Under the pieces are notes generated by a model that saw only the letters and a program-made list of their open reading frames with translations, searched no databases and was not told the origin of the DNA. Positions 21,192 through 31,739 of a DNA stretch of 64,000 nt are shown piece by piece. How positions within the stretch are numbered: position 1 is the first letter of the stretch; the number at the start of each line of letters is the position of its first letter. Source of the DNA: Antedon mediterranea (lineage: Eukaryota > Echinodermata > Crinoidea > Comatulida > Antedonidae); the NCBI RefSeq assembly GCF_964355755.1, contig NC_092672.1, forward strand, positions 17,356,501-17,420,500, written 5' to 3'. The translations under genes and the position numbers were made by a program.

Positions 21192-22020
21192 TTTTCTAGG
21201 AATATCAAACCACTTTCCGTACACTTTCACCTTTGCAAGATCACCGGTAAAATAGTCAAGCTCTTCCTCACATTTTTTAAACAATGTATCGGCTGTTCCT
21301 TTATCAAGAAGTTGAAGGTAATCACAATCTAAATTTTCCCCTGTTATCTTTTGCACAGATAACCCATCAGGGGATAGTAATTTTGCTCTGAATTGAATAA
21401 ACGTTCTCCGTTGTCGTTTTCGTCACCACCACCATCGACGGTAACCGCATTATCATTATCAACCTCTTCAATCATCTTTTGAATTTCACCGTGTTGTTCA
21501 ATTAACTTTTACCATGTCTCTTTGGAAGGTTTATACCTTTTTTGCCGGGTTTAAACTCGCCTCCTTCTTCGGCCTGGTAACAATGGCGAATACATACAAA
21601 CTGCTCTTCTTTCCAGCTACTAACTACCACATGTAGTATGTCCGAAAGTGGGATTCTTACTGCCTCCACCAAGTTAATGTCTCTTTGCAAGTCGGCTAGG
21701 GCTTGAAGAATTAAATCAATATTGGTAAAAAGTTTTTGCCACAGCAGAACGGGTAAATTAATACCTAGAGGTCCAGATTTGAAGGCACCATTTTCTTCTG
21801 TTTGATAAAATTCTCTGAGGCATACATAAACAACTTCACCCCAGCGCTGGGCCACTACATGGCGTTTTTCAGACAGAAAAATCCGATTCGTTGAAGTTAT
21901 TGTAATCTTTGGTTCACCACCGGTCATTTCGGCATAATCCCTGGCGCTCATTCCTGAGGCAGAGTGAAATGATGTTTTACTTGTTGACGGCTTCGCTGCT
22001 TTACTCAAATCGTTCGTGTA
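21192..22020 (-). pseudogene. ALKBH2: ALKBH2 N-terminal exon fused to two PC4 domains, with lesions
   Basis: From the 5' side, frame 1 has an in-frame ATG at 21951 (MSARDYAEM). It then encodes a PC4-like unit (VVYVCLREFYQTEENGAF, GINLPVLLWQKL) and a second one (EEQFVCIRHCYQAEEGGEFK, PGKKGINLPK). PC4 domains bind single-stranded DNA. The second unit continues in frame 2 as ETW-stop-KLIEQHGEIQKMIEEVD, with a TAA where CAA is likely, given WQKL in unit 1. After an acidic linker the frame shifts again near 21385 to KLLSPDGLSVQKI. That leads into ENLDCDYLQLL, CEEELDYFTGDLAKVKVYGK and WFDIPRK, which match ALKBH2 N-terminal blocks. No intron separates the parts. Two 1-nt deletions and one stop suggest decay after the Ngaro insertion. 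Confidence 0.8.
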
Positions 22021-22029
22021 ATAACAAGT

Positions 22030-22539
22030 TGATGTTATACGATATTATAATAAAGGGATTAGGCCTCGTTTTAGTTGTTTATGTTATTCTAAGAAAACTG
22101 CACATAGGCCTACATACATTATGTTCACTTTAGCACTCTAGTATTTTAAAACATTGATGACTAGCAATTATACACGCCCGGGCGGGTTTCCTATGTAGTT
22201 TTAAAACTTCACAGTACATTCCCGATCATTTGATAACTCATTATCCAGATGCCCTAAAATGCACCCACCTCCCCAACACACACCCGCACTCGGGGATTTT
22301 TTAACTTATAATGTTAAACTTCCTGGTACAAATTCTATTGCAAACCCCGGCTCTATGACGGTTTTCAAATGCAGTTAAAACATACCCCCAGTTCACATTA
22401 ATCATGTGGTCATTGATACTAACCCCAGCAGATCACTTAGCCTCCAACCCTTCTAACCTCTGCACACTGTGATTTTTTTAAATATAGTTTAAAACCTTCC
22501 AAGTACAATTGTGGTCATACAATCACGAAATATTGTGCT
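22030..22539. other. Unassigned DNA upstream of the PC4-ALKBH2 exon
   Basis: No gene is recognised. Promoter or 5' exons of the ALKBH2 gene could lie here, but no clear splice site or TATA-like signal was found. Confidence 0.3.
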
Positions 22540-22745
22540 ACCTACATTTGAGAAAGTGTGCAATCCATTAAAAAAATTGTGCTCCTCTTTGAGAAATTGT
22601 GCAATATGCAAAATTCAGGAAATTGTACTACCTTTTTGAGAAATAATTGTGCTAACCATTCAGGAAATTGTGCTACCTCTTTGAGAAATTGTGCTACCCA
22701 TTCGGGAAATTGTGCTACCTCTTTGAGAAATTGTACTTAGACCTA
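22540..22745. repeat. Minisatellite, about 42 bp as paired 21-mers
   Basis: Alternating GAAATTGTGCTACCTCTTTGA and GAAATTGTGCTACCCATTC-type units. The repeated peptide SGNCATSLRNCATH in one frame is a by-product and not a gene. Confidence 0.85.
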
Positions 22746-23536
22746 ATCTATTGATTACAATTCAGGAGTTACAAATTAAGAGTTATCATTTTTGGTATCA
22801 TTACTTCACACAACTTAGACAAACAAATGTCACATTAATGTGTAATAAAAACTGAACTATGTATTTGAGGAAAACATAAATATATATTTCCTCCATAAAT
22901 GTGCATACAATTGGGGTATACTCAAGAAAAGGGGTTTATAATTGAGACATAAAGGAACTATTATATAACACATGATTATAAAATACGGTATTTAATTGTT
23001 TGCTTATAATTTGAAATAGTATTACTGTACTATTTATTATAGGCCTATATATTTAACATTAGAGGGGTGGCAAATCCATAGAGATCATTTTGAGATCTCA
23101 GCTGAAGAACATGAAATAGTTTATAAATATAGTTTTAATTTCAAAACAAAAGTTTTTGCTTTTCCAGCGATTTTAGTCTGTGTGCACAAAACATAAATTT
23201 TTAATTTAAACTCATCTCTACAGTTCATTCTTTGGCTCCCTGCTGTTAGATTAGAACTGACCTTGCTAACCACTTGCATTCTTTAATTTTGTGTTCAAAA
23301 AATGTACCCATGGTAAAATGGTGGTTTCTAAATACAATGAGTGACCAATTCCAAAATAGGCTGTGCATTGCAGCCAATCAGAAGCAAGGAAGGCTGAGCC
23401 TGGAAGATGAACAAGGTGTTACGTGATTTATTAATTGACTAAGACATTAATGACTGGCTTTAGGCAAAAATAAACAAGTAAGATGCCAGAGGCAAAAGCT
23501 CACGCTAAATAGGGCTCGTTCTCCTAATGAACAAAG
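22746..23536. other. Non-coding DNA
   Basis: AT-rich and without recognisable genes or terminal repeats. Confidence 0.3.
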
Positions 23537-23735
23537 AATGACCTTTCACTAATTAATATTACAATAACAGGAAATTAAACAATAGAAAATATAATATATA
23601 CCCTGGGGATATGACATTCCTTTCGGGTCTGGTTTAAAGAATGACCTTTCACTAATTATTAATACAATACCTGGAAATTAAACAATAGAAATATGAAATA
23701 TGCCCTGGGGGTATGACATTCCTTTTTGGACTGAA
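23537..23735. repeat. Direct duplication, about 100 bp
   Basis: AATGACCTTTCACTAATTA...CCTGGGG...TATGACATTCCTTT occurs twice in tandem (23537-23633 and 23638-23735) with small differences. Confidence 0.85.
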
Positions 23736-23752
23736 GTCCTACATCTACTACT

Positions 23753-24245
23753 GTCTTACTCTATCAACATTAAATTTAACCTTGGTTTTGGCAATTTCCC
23801 TTTTAACTAAAACTTAACAAACTTTCCAATGTGATAAATCATGGGATTTGAATGCTTTTTGGCGATCAGAAATAAATTGTCTGATATGCTGGACTAACCA
23901 TGGTCTGTCAGTGTTGTGGATTTTAATATTTTTTAAAGCAAAAAAAAACACATCGATAGCAGAGTTCAATTTGGAATTAAAAAAACGTCAATTTTACTCT
24001 GTGTAGAGATGCAGCAATAAATGTCATTCCAATTCTGAGATTGAAGCCAGGTGGCAAACGCTCCGATATTATGATGTCATAGAAGGGGAACACCAGTAGA
24101 TTTTACAATATTTCTGGTAACTTGATCTTTAGGTTTCTATAAACTACAAACATGGTCGCTATAACCAATAGAAGACATTGCTTCGGGTGAGTGGTATTTA
24201 GTTTCAAGGTTCGTCAAGATGAGGTCCAACGTAGCAAGTTCACGA
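23753..24245 (-). pseudogene. CR1/L2-like LINE endonuclease-linker fragment
   Basis: The minus strand encodes, across frames, ELATLDLILTNLETKYHSP and SSIGYSDHVCSL. This is the C-terminal end of an APE-type LINE endonuclease (S-D-H catalytic block). It is followed by GAFATWLQSQNWNDI and the linker before RT: NTDRPWLVQHIRQFISDRQK, AFKSHDLSHWK and REIAKTKVKFNVDRV. Several stops and frameshifts are present, and no RT domain remains. It is a truncated, old LINE copy. Confidence 0.8.
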
Positions 24246-25229
24246 GTGGGAAAGCTGACGCATTTAAAAAGTATTAGCTTTGGTAAACATATGGTCCTTA
24301 TACGATAGACGGTAGAGATGATGATTTTTTAGATGTTCTGATGCACGAAAGAATCGTTGAGAATTGATGTTAATCTCATGGATAAATCTTTGACATACCG
24401 TTTGTGTCTGATTACAAACGTTTTTAAAACTTGCTCTGGTGGCCATCCTAACATTCTCCTAGTACTACTTTTCTTAATTCAAAATAATTTATATATACAG
24501 TAAAAACAAAATTAAAATGTGGTTTTTATGTTTATGGGCAATGTATAAACACAATTTTGATTCGTCGAAAAGACGTAGATTTGGTCGTATATCTTTCTTT
24601 CTAGATGTGTCAATTCCACGTTTCTGTGTATTGTTTCCATTGATTTCCTTAAAAGTTTCTCATTCCAGTATGAGTAGAATATCAAACTTTTTATTTTTCA
24701 AAACTCTAGAATCGTTTCATTAACTGCTTTATATTGCTAATGCTGAACCACTTTCAATGTTTTTTTAATCTAGTAATCAAGTACCATTACTTTTGGTGTC
24801 ATCAGTTTTTATTTTATGTGATTCTACCGTTATCATTTCTTGTGTACACATTGGTATGAATTTATTGCATTTTTACAGTTTATATCTTTACATTGTTGAC
24901 AGATAGTTTTAACAATCAAAATGATAATGATGCTGAGGGCAGAAACCAATAGATTCCTAACCCCATAAAAATGTATAGGCGTCATAATTACAACATCGTG
25001 ATTCTCTAACTACGGCTTTATGACGTTCGGAGTACCTTTGTTATACCGCAATTAAAGCGTTAAAACGCCCTCATATTTGTTGTTTTGGTAGAAATAAGTC
25101 ACACATACAGTAATATAATAGACAGTTACATTTAATTATTGAATGGATGCAACATTACAGTTTTAAAAATATATATTTAAAAAAAATTGAATGTACCAAG
25201 AACCACTACAGAAATTAAATTCATACTAA
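24246..25229. other. Non-coding DNA
   Basis: Two short ORFs (24264-24446 minus, 24517-24723 plus) show no recognisable domain. The first may continue the LINE scrap, but the match is not convincing. Confidence 0.3.
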
Positions 25230-26399
25230 TCTATATATAAATTTACGTAAGGGCAAAATTCGGTAAATCGCGTGTTATTTCTAGAATGTTTACTCGATGG
25301 TATATAAAGTTGGGTAGAATCTGGGTACTGATTTTAACCACCTGATGTAACCCTGTTTACTAATTAAATTTAGTTAGATAATTAGTTATTGACAATTAAA
25401 ACGAATTTAGGTTCAACGATTTGCCCCAAATAGGGGTGTTTCCGATCGTGGTATACACTGTCTAATGGATGTGCTCATGAAAAAATACCTGCACACAATA
25501 ATACGAGGATACTTCGCATTTTCCTATCTCCTCCTACGATAATTGTTGTTAATAGCTGATAAACTGTTGAACAGCTCGAGTACAGTATCATAATGTTGAA
25601 GACAGGCCGATTTTCTTTAAAAAATACTATTTTGATAGATTTGATATACCTTTATGCAAATGTATTGATTTGCGATGAATGGAACATTCCAATCTCACAG
25701 TTTGTAGGTAAATTTATGAGCCCTTGGTTTAACACAAGTCGATAAATTTATAAAACTTATATATAGTATTGCAATACTTTTACAATATTGTAAATACTGT
25801 ATGTATTAACCACTTTTGGTCGCCATTTGAATAGAAATTGTCTTACTGTGAATGTGGTTACTGTTAGATATATAAACAAAATATACAAAGAACATTTATT
25901 ACTGTGTGACTGTGGGTAGATTACTGACAGTTGCTTCTCAACGTTTGTATTAATTAATAATTATAAAAAATATAAACGTCGTAGTGGTGTCGTTACATGG
26001 ACTTTACTATTTCAATCGACTATAACAGGGACAGTTTTAAAAAAGTAGTATAAATCGTAAATGTTTTACTGTGTTTAGTGGTATATTATTAATAGGCCTA
26101 TACAACATTTAACACAATATTTCGTTACTAAGTGGATAGAGAATATATTTTAAAATTGTTCTTCCCATCCTCTTCCCCATCCCTCAACTCTAATGTTATA
26201 TACAAAACACAAATTGGGTTTGTTTAAATGAGTCATTTTTTTAAGACAAGGCCTAATTCCCAGGGTGCTAATTTTACATAAATCATCGTGTCTATTTATT
26301 CGTTTCTGTAAACGACAATGTACTATTAGGCCTGCGGTACGTACATTTGAAATCGGGCAGTTTTTTACGCTGAAACTGTTATTCGAGAACCATCTGTGG
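25230..26399 (+). mobile_element. Helitron copy 2, 3' truncated
   Basis: The 5' end TCTATATATAAATTTACG is preceded by A, and the following 450 bp match copy 1 closely. The 3' part matches up to GAGAACCATCTGTGG, then the terminal hairpin and CTAG are missing. Confidence 0.78.
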
Positions 26400-26582
26400 A
26401 TTCAATTTACCGTAGGCCTACACATTAGGATGTTGGAAAAGAAATAGTCCAATAATCATTTTAAATTTGCCTGCTTTATTTAAACATAAAAATATAAACT
26501 GATTGCTTTACTGTTTTGTCATTACAACTTAATGATTTTACAATAAAACAGAATAGACAGGAACGTTGTTTACAATTGTGTT

Positions 26583-26971
26583 GGCCAAAAATAATTGCAT
26601 GAGCCAAAAGGTCCATTGATGCATATACCATAAGGTTTCAGTTTATCATACGAGTCTATATGCCACATGAAGTTCAAGCCTGGTACCAAATAACGTCGCC
26701 TCTGTAGTCGTTTTCTTCTCGAGCAACTCCATCCGGATCTAAAACACCCAAAATGATACGGACCGTCTCCTTGTCAACGTTTAAGCCATTTTGTTTACAT
26801 CGCATGTGCATCCATCTGTACCCGTGTAATTGACCTGATGCATTTATTTGATCCTCAATAAACATCGCAACATCTAAACAGGACGTCATGTTCCATAAAC
26901 ATGCGTTCAATTATCTCTTCATAATTTAAACCAAAATGGAAATATAATCGAATAAGATTTCTATTTTCCAT
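26583..26971 (-). pseudogene. Integrase-core domain gene relic
   Basis: Starts MENRNLIRLYFHFGLNYEEI, then after a deletion and frameshift DVAMFIEDQINASGQLHGYR, WMHMRCKQNG and ETVRIILGVLDPDGV. After another frameshift comes RRYLVPGLNFMWHIDSYD followed by KLKPYGICING. This matches a family of DDE integrase-core proteins common in invertebrates and fish. The Asp in WHIDSYD is the first catalytic position. The helix-turn-helix section after EEI is missing and the gene ends before the second catalytic residue. Confidence 0.72.
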
Positions 26972-27600
26972 ACTTGTGTCCTTGAACGCATACGAATTAA
27001 TCAAGATTCTATCAAATAAACAAACAAAATGGTTAGCGATTACGGTTATTTTCATTATCTAACTCAATTATTATTGTTTATTGTTATAATTTTTTAGACA
27101 TAGGCCTGTAAGTAAACTGTTACTACTAGCCAAATAAACAACAGGTCTATACTGTCGAGCTTGAGTTGGGCATAACACGCACACGCAGGCACTAATAAAC
27201 AAGAAATATTTCTTACAAAAAATGGCGCTCGACATATTAATTTTTTAATCGCAAAGATACATACAAATCACAGATCTTTAATTATGAATCACATGCCCAT
27301 TTTTCACTAGTTAATTGTATACACATCATTTGAAAGAAGACATACCTTTCCAACAATGTATTATTTGCCAACAAATATTAATCTACTAATTCAAAAATGG
27401 CATTTAAAAATGGTCAATTTTGAACTTTAATGTGCTGTAGCCTGTTTGTGTGTGACCTCAACCTGAACTGTTGTAGGCATGCAACTGAATACCCTCTCTA
27501 GCGACAACGTGTGTGGTACAAGTGAAAATTCTTTCACAATCTGTTGATTCGCGTTAACCAATCAAAGGGCAAGAATCCAAAATCGTTCAACCGTGAGCCC
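26972..27600. other. Non-coding DNA
   Basis: Contains AAGAAATATTTCTTACAAAA near 27204, shared with 4352. No gene was found. Confidence 0.35.
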
Positions 27601-27713
27601 TCATAGACTCTCTTTTCCCAGACGTTTTTTTGGGTCCAGCAACTGGGACCTATAAATTATAGTCGAGTTTGCAAATTCGTAATACTGTCGGCCGGCCTTA
27701 AATACTAAAGCTT
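27601..27713. repeat. Conserved promoter-like block, copy 2
   Basis: Matches 13310-13416 (AGACTCTCTT, GGGTCCAGCA, CCTATAAATTATAGTCGAGT). Here there is no adjacent Myb/SANT exon, so only the 5' segment of the mobile gene remains or the block is an independent repeat. Confidence 0.6.
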
Positions 27714-27940
27714 CTCGGATAAGGACTATAAACCGTAGGTCCAGCGTACACATAGCTCATGTGCACTTTAAAGAACTTAGTACATCTTTCGAGACGAGTA
27801 GGGGTTTACCCCGGTGTACTAGTCCACACAAACACAGCCACTGTGCAGTTGGGACTGGACCATTTTAGAGGTGTTTACCACCTATTGGTCCAGATCCTTC
27901 ACTAACAGAGCTTGTGAGAAGTTGAATAAAAAAAAATTAA
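27713..27940 (+). mobile_element. SINE, head-less copy
   Basis: Shares the body of the full copy at 42060-42372: CTCGGATAAGGACTATAAAC, CCGTAGGTCCAG, GTGCACTTTAAAGAAC, TCTTTCGAGACGAGTAGG and TACCCCGGTGTA. The tRNA-like head is absent, and it ends in an A-rich tail (GAATAAAAAAAAATT). Confidence 0.75.
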
Positions 27941-28504
27941 CACCTAGGCTACTATGCTGTGACATTTAATTCGTTAATAGTTTCATAACAATAACACTAA
28001 TAATAACAATAATAATAATACACTTACCAAACAACTTTAATAAGAACAACGAACACCGACACGGTGTAGTGTCAAAAATTTGGTAAATTGCGCCCTCAAC
28101 TAATGAGTGAATATTCCGTTCGAACGAATTACTAATCAGCAGGTATATAAAATATACCAAATTGGCTAGTTGAGAATTCTCAACTATTACCGCAGTACGC
28201 CTGTAACGACGAAGTCTACCGGTATAATGGGATAGGCTGATTTCCTTGTTAACTTAAGGGGTCATTTAATTACTGAATTATGATTGGTAGTAAAGGAAAT
28301 TTACTGGAATCCTATTGGATGGTAAGGTGGTAGTAGGACCATGTCCATCCCATTGCAGTAATAAAGTTGAGCCACCTGCGACCATTACAATGTCCTACCA
28401 TGCTAATGTAGGAGTGGGGAAATGTTATGCTTACTACTGTTTCTTTTAATAATTTAGTACAATTAATAAGAATAAAGAATACACTTAACAATATACAACA
28501 AATA

Positions 28505-29895
28505 ACATTAATGTACGATGTAGTTTAACACTGTTCTCAACTATAGTCATTTTGGTATACTTGAGCACATTGATAAAGAATAGGATAAACTTAACAATAT
28601 ACAACAAATAACATTAATGTACGATCCCGTTTAACACTGTTCTCAACTATAGTCATTTTGGTATACTTGAGCACAGTGATAAAGAATAGGATAAACTTAA
28701 CAATATACAACAACAATGTACGATCCCGTTTAACACTGTTCTCAACTATAGTCATTTTGGTATACTTGAGCACAGTGATAAAGAATAGGATAAACTTAAC
28801 AATATACAACAAAAAAACATTAATGTACGATCCAGTTTAACACTGTTCTCAACTATAGTCATTTTGGTATACTTGAGAACAGTTATAAAGAATAGGATAA
28901 ACTTAACAATATACAACAAAAAACATTAATGTACGATCCAGTTTAACACTGTTCTCAACTATAGTCATTTTGGTATACTTGAGAACAGTGATAAAGAATA
29001 GGATAAACTTAATAATATACAACAAAAAACATTAATGTACGATCCCGTTTAACACTGTTCTCAACTATAGTCATTTTGGTATACTTGAGCACAGTGATAA
29101 AGAATAGGATAAACTTAAAAATATACAACAAAAACATTAATGTACGATCCAGTTTAACACTGTTCTCAACTATAGTTATTTTGGTATACTTGAGAACAGT
29201 GATAAAGAATAGGATAAACTTAACAATATACAACAAAAAACATTAATGTACGATCCAGTTTAACACTGTTCTCAACTATAGTCATTTTGGTATACTTGAG
29301 CACAGTGATAAAGAATAGGATAAACTTAAAAATATACAACAAAAAACATTAATGTACGATCCAGTTTAATACTGTTCTCAACTATAGTTATTTTGGTATA
29401 CTTGAGAACAGTGATAAAGAATAGGATAAACTTAACAATATACAACAAAAAACGTACATTAATGTACGATCCCGTTTAACACTGTTCTCGACTATAGTCA
29501 TTTTGGTATACTTGAGCACAGTGATAAAGAATAGGATAAACTTAACAATATACAACAAAAAACATTAATGTACGATCCCGTTTAACACTGTTCTCAACTA
29601 TAGTCATTTTGGTATACTTGAGCACAGTGATAAAGAATAGGATAAACTTAATAATATACAACAAATAACATTAATGTACGATCCAGTTTACCACTGTTCT
29701 CAACTATAGTCATTTTGGTATACTTGAGCACAGTGATAAAGAATAGGATAAACTTAACAATATACAACAAAAAACATTAATGTACGATCCCGTTTACCAC
29801 TGTTCTCAACTATAGTCATTTTGGTATACTTGAGCACAATATACAACAAATAACATTAATGTACACGATTCTGTTTAACACTGTTCTCAACTATA
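28505..29895 (+). repeat. 106-bp satellite array, left arm
   Basis: About 13 monomers, spaced mostly 99-107 bp at GTTTAACACTGTTCTCAAC (28523, 28629, 28728, 28834, 28941 and so on). Each monomer contains CACTGTTCTCAA...TTGAGAACAGTG, a 12-bp inverted repeat around a 20-nt loop; about half the copies have one mismatch (GAGCACAG). Confidence 0.92.
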
Positions 29896-29919
29896 GTCAT
29901 TTTCATATACTTGAGCACA

Positions 29920-30850
29920 GTGATAATATGAAAAACATAATAACACTATAATATTTGTAGATGAATGACGCGGACACATACATATGTTCATAAGTAATTG
30001 ATATAAATTGACTTTTAAAAGTGGAATTAACACAAATGATTGTAGATAAATATGACGTGAATTGCACGTACATAATGTTGATGAGTAGTATATTTATATA
30101 AATCGACTTTGAAAAGTGAAATAACATTAATATTTGTAGATGAATATGACGTGGACACGTACATATATTGATTAGTATATTGATATAAATCGACTTTTAA
30201 AAGTCAAATTAACACTAATATTTGTAGATGAATATGACTTGGACACGATTTACATATGTTGATGAGTATATTGATATAAATCGACTTTTAAAAGTGAAAT
30301 AACACTAATATTTGTAGATGAATATGACGTGGACACGTACGGTACATAATGTTGATGAGTATATTGATATAAATCGACTTTTAAAAGTGAAATAACACTA
30401 TTGATTGTAGATGAATATGACGTGGACAAGTACATTTATTGATGAGTATATTGATATAAATCGACTTTTAAAAGTGAAATAATCCTATTAGTTGTACACT
30501 ATTGATCATATATGAATATGACGTGAATTGCACGTACATATGTTGATGAGTAGGCCTATATTGATATAATTGACTTCGAAAAGTGAAATAACACTGATTT
30601 GTAAATGAATATGACGTGGACAAGTACATTTATTGATGAGTATATTGATAAATCGACTTTTAAAAGTGAAATAACACTAATATTTATAGATGAATATGAC
30701 GTGGACACGTACATATGTTGATGAGTATATTGATATAAATCGACTTTTAAAAGAGGAATTAACACTATTGATTGTAGACGTGAATTGCACGTACATATGT
30801 TGATGAGTGTATTGATATAAATCGACTAAACGTTAAATAACACTATCTTG
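29920..30850 (+). repeat. About 90-bp satellite, core of the fold-back element
   Basis: Monomers carry TTTGTAGATGAATATGACGT, GGACACGTACATATGTTGAT and ATATAAATCGACTTTTAAAA, spaced about 88-90 bp (e.g. 30131, 30219, 30309). A few more degenerate copies lie at 31040-31300, beyond an interrupting hammerhead-like sequence. Confidence 0.88.
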
Positions 30851-30859
30851 TACAAGTAC

Positions 30860-30905
30860 CCTCACTTGCACTGATGAAGGGCTAGTGTTGCCCGAAAACT
30901 CTGCT
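30860..30905 (+). ncRNA. Hammerhead-like core, probably incomplete
   Basis: CTGATGA (30871-30877), A, stem II GGGC/GCCC with a 7-nt loop, then GAAA (30894-30897): a correct hammerhead core. CAAGT/ACTTG just upstream can form a hairpin. No convincing stem III or cleavage-site UH was found. The following CTCTGCTAACTTTTCTGGC and T-rich tail (to about 31020) look like the end of a ribozyme-bearing retroelement inserted in the satellite. Confidence 0.5.
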
Positions 30906-31439
30906 AACTTTTCTGGCTGTTTTACTTTATCGTTTTGATTTAGCTTTTCGCTTCTTTTTTTGTATCTCCATTGAGACCACAGCATTGTTATTATTTCAGT
31001 ATTTTGCCTTTGGATTTACTAATATTAAAAGTGAAATAACACTAATGACTGTAGATGATATGACATTTATGTTGATGTATATATTTTTGTATATATAATA
31101 TGCACACGTACATACGTTGATAGGTATTGATATAAATAGATTTATAAAAGTACGGTAATAGACACTTTATTTGTAGATGAATACGACATGGACAAGTTGC
31201 AATAAATTCTATCGTTATATCGTATGTTGATGAGTATTGATATAAATCGACTTTTTTAAAGTGGAATAACACTAAAATGTATAGATGGATAGGCCTCAAC
31301 AAGTATTGTATTAAGCGGTACTGTATATTGATAGACTTCATACCTGTAATGTCAATGAAATCTGGCAACAAGAATTGTGTTTGATCCTCCTAATAGTATT
31401 CTAATAATCTTGGTTTGTAAAGGAGGCATGAAAAATCTA

Positions 31440-31690
31440 AACGCATAGCCAGGGGAGGGGTTGGAGTTTCGAACAAACTTCCCTGTGCCCGTCCTACGGT
31501 TTTTGTGAACTTTTTAGTAGCGTGCAAACGCGACTCTACAGCTCACTATGTCGATCGGTCGGTCGGTAAACACCAACTCAAATTTGAGCACGCGACTGCA
31601 GCCATGTATAGGCCTATGGCCTGTTTATACTAGAAATCAGCAGTGAAAGTATATGTAAATAATATGTGTTAATATAGAATTAGTTTTTTT
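31440..31690. other. Unique spacer within the fold-back element
   Basis: Higher-GC, non-repetitive stretch with GTCGATCGGTCGGTCGG. No ORF of note. Confidence 0.35.
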
Positions 31691-31739
31691 TATTTAATAA
31701 ATAGTATTAAAGTTGATCTTATTCTTTATCTGTGATTAA

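Noticed and set aside
28591-29236. Repeated ORFs (LYIVKFILFFITVLKYTK) in the 106-bp satellite
   Set aside because: Translation of the tandem monomer; both strands and the inverted array give similar artefacts.
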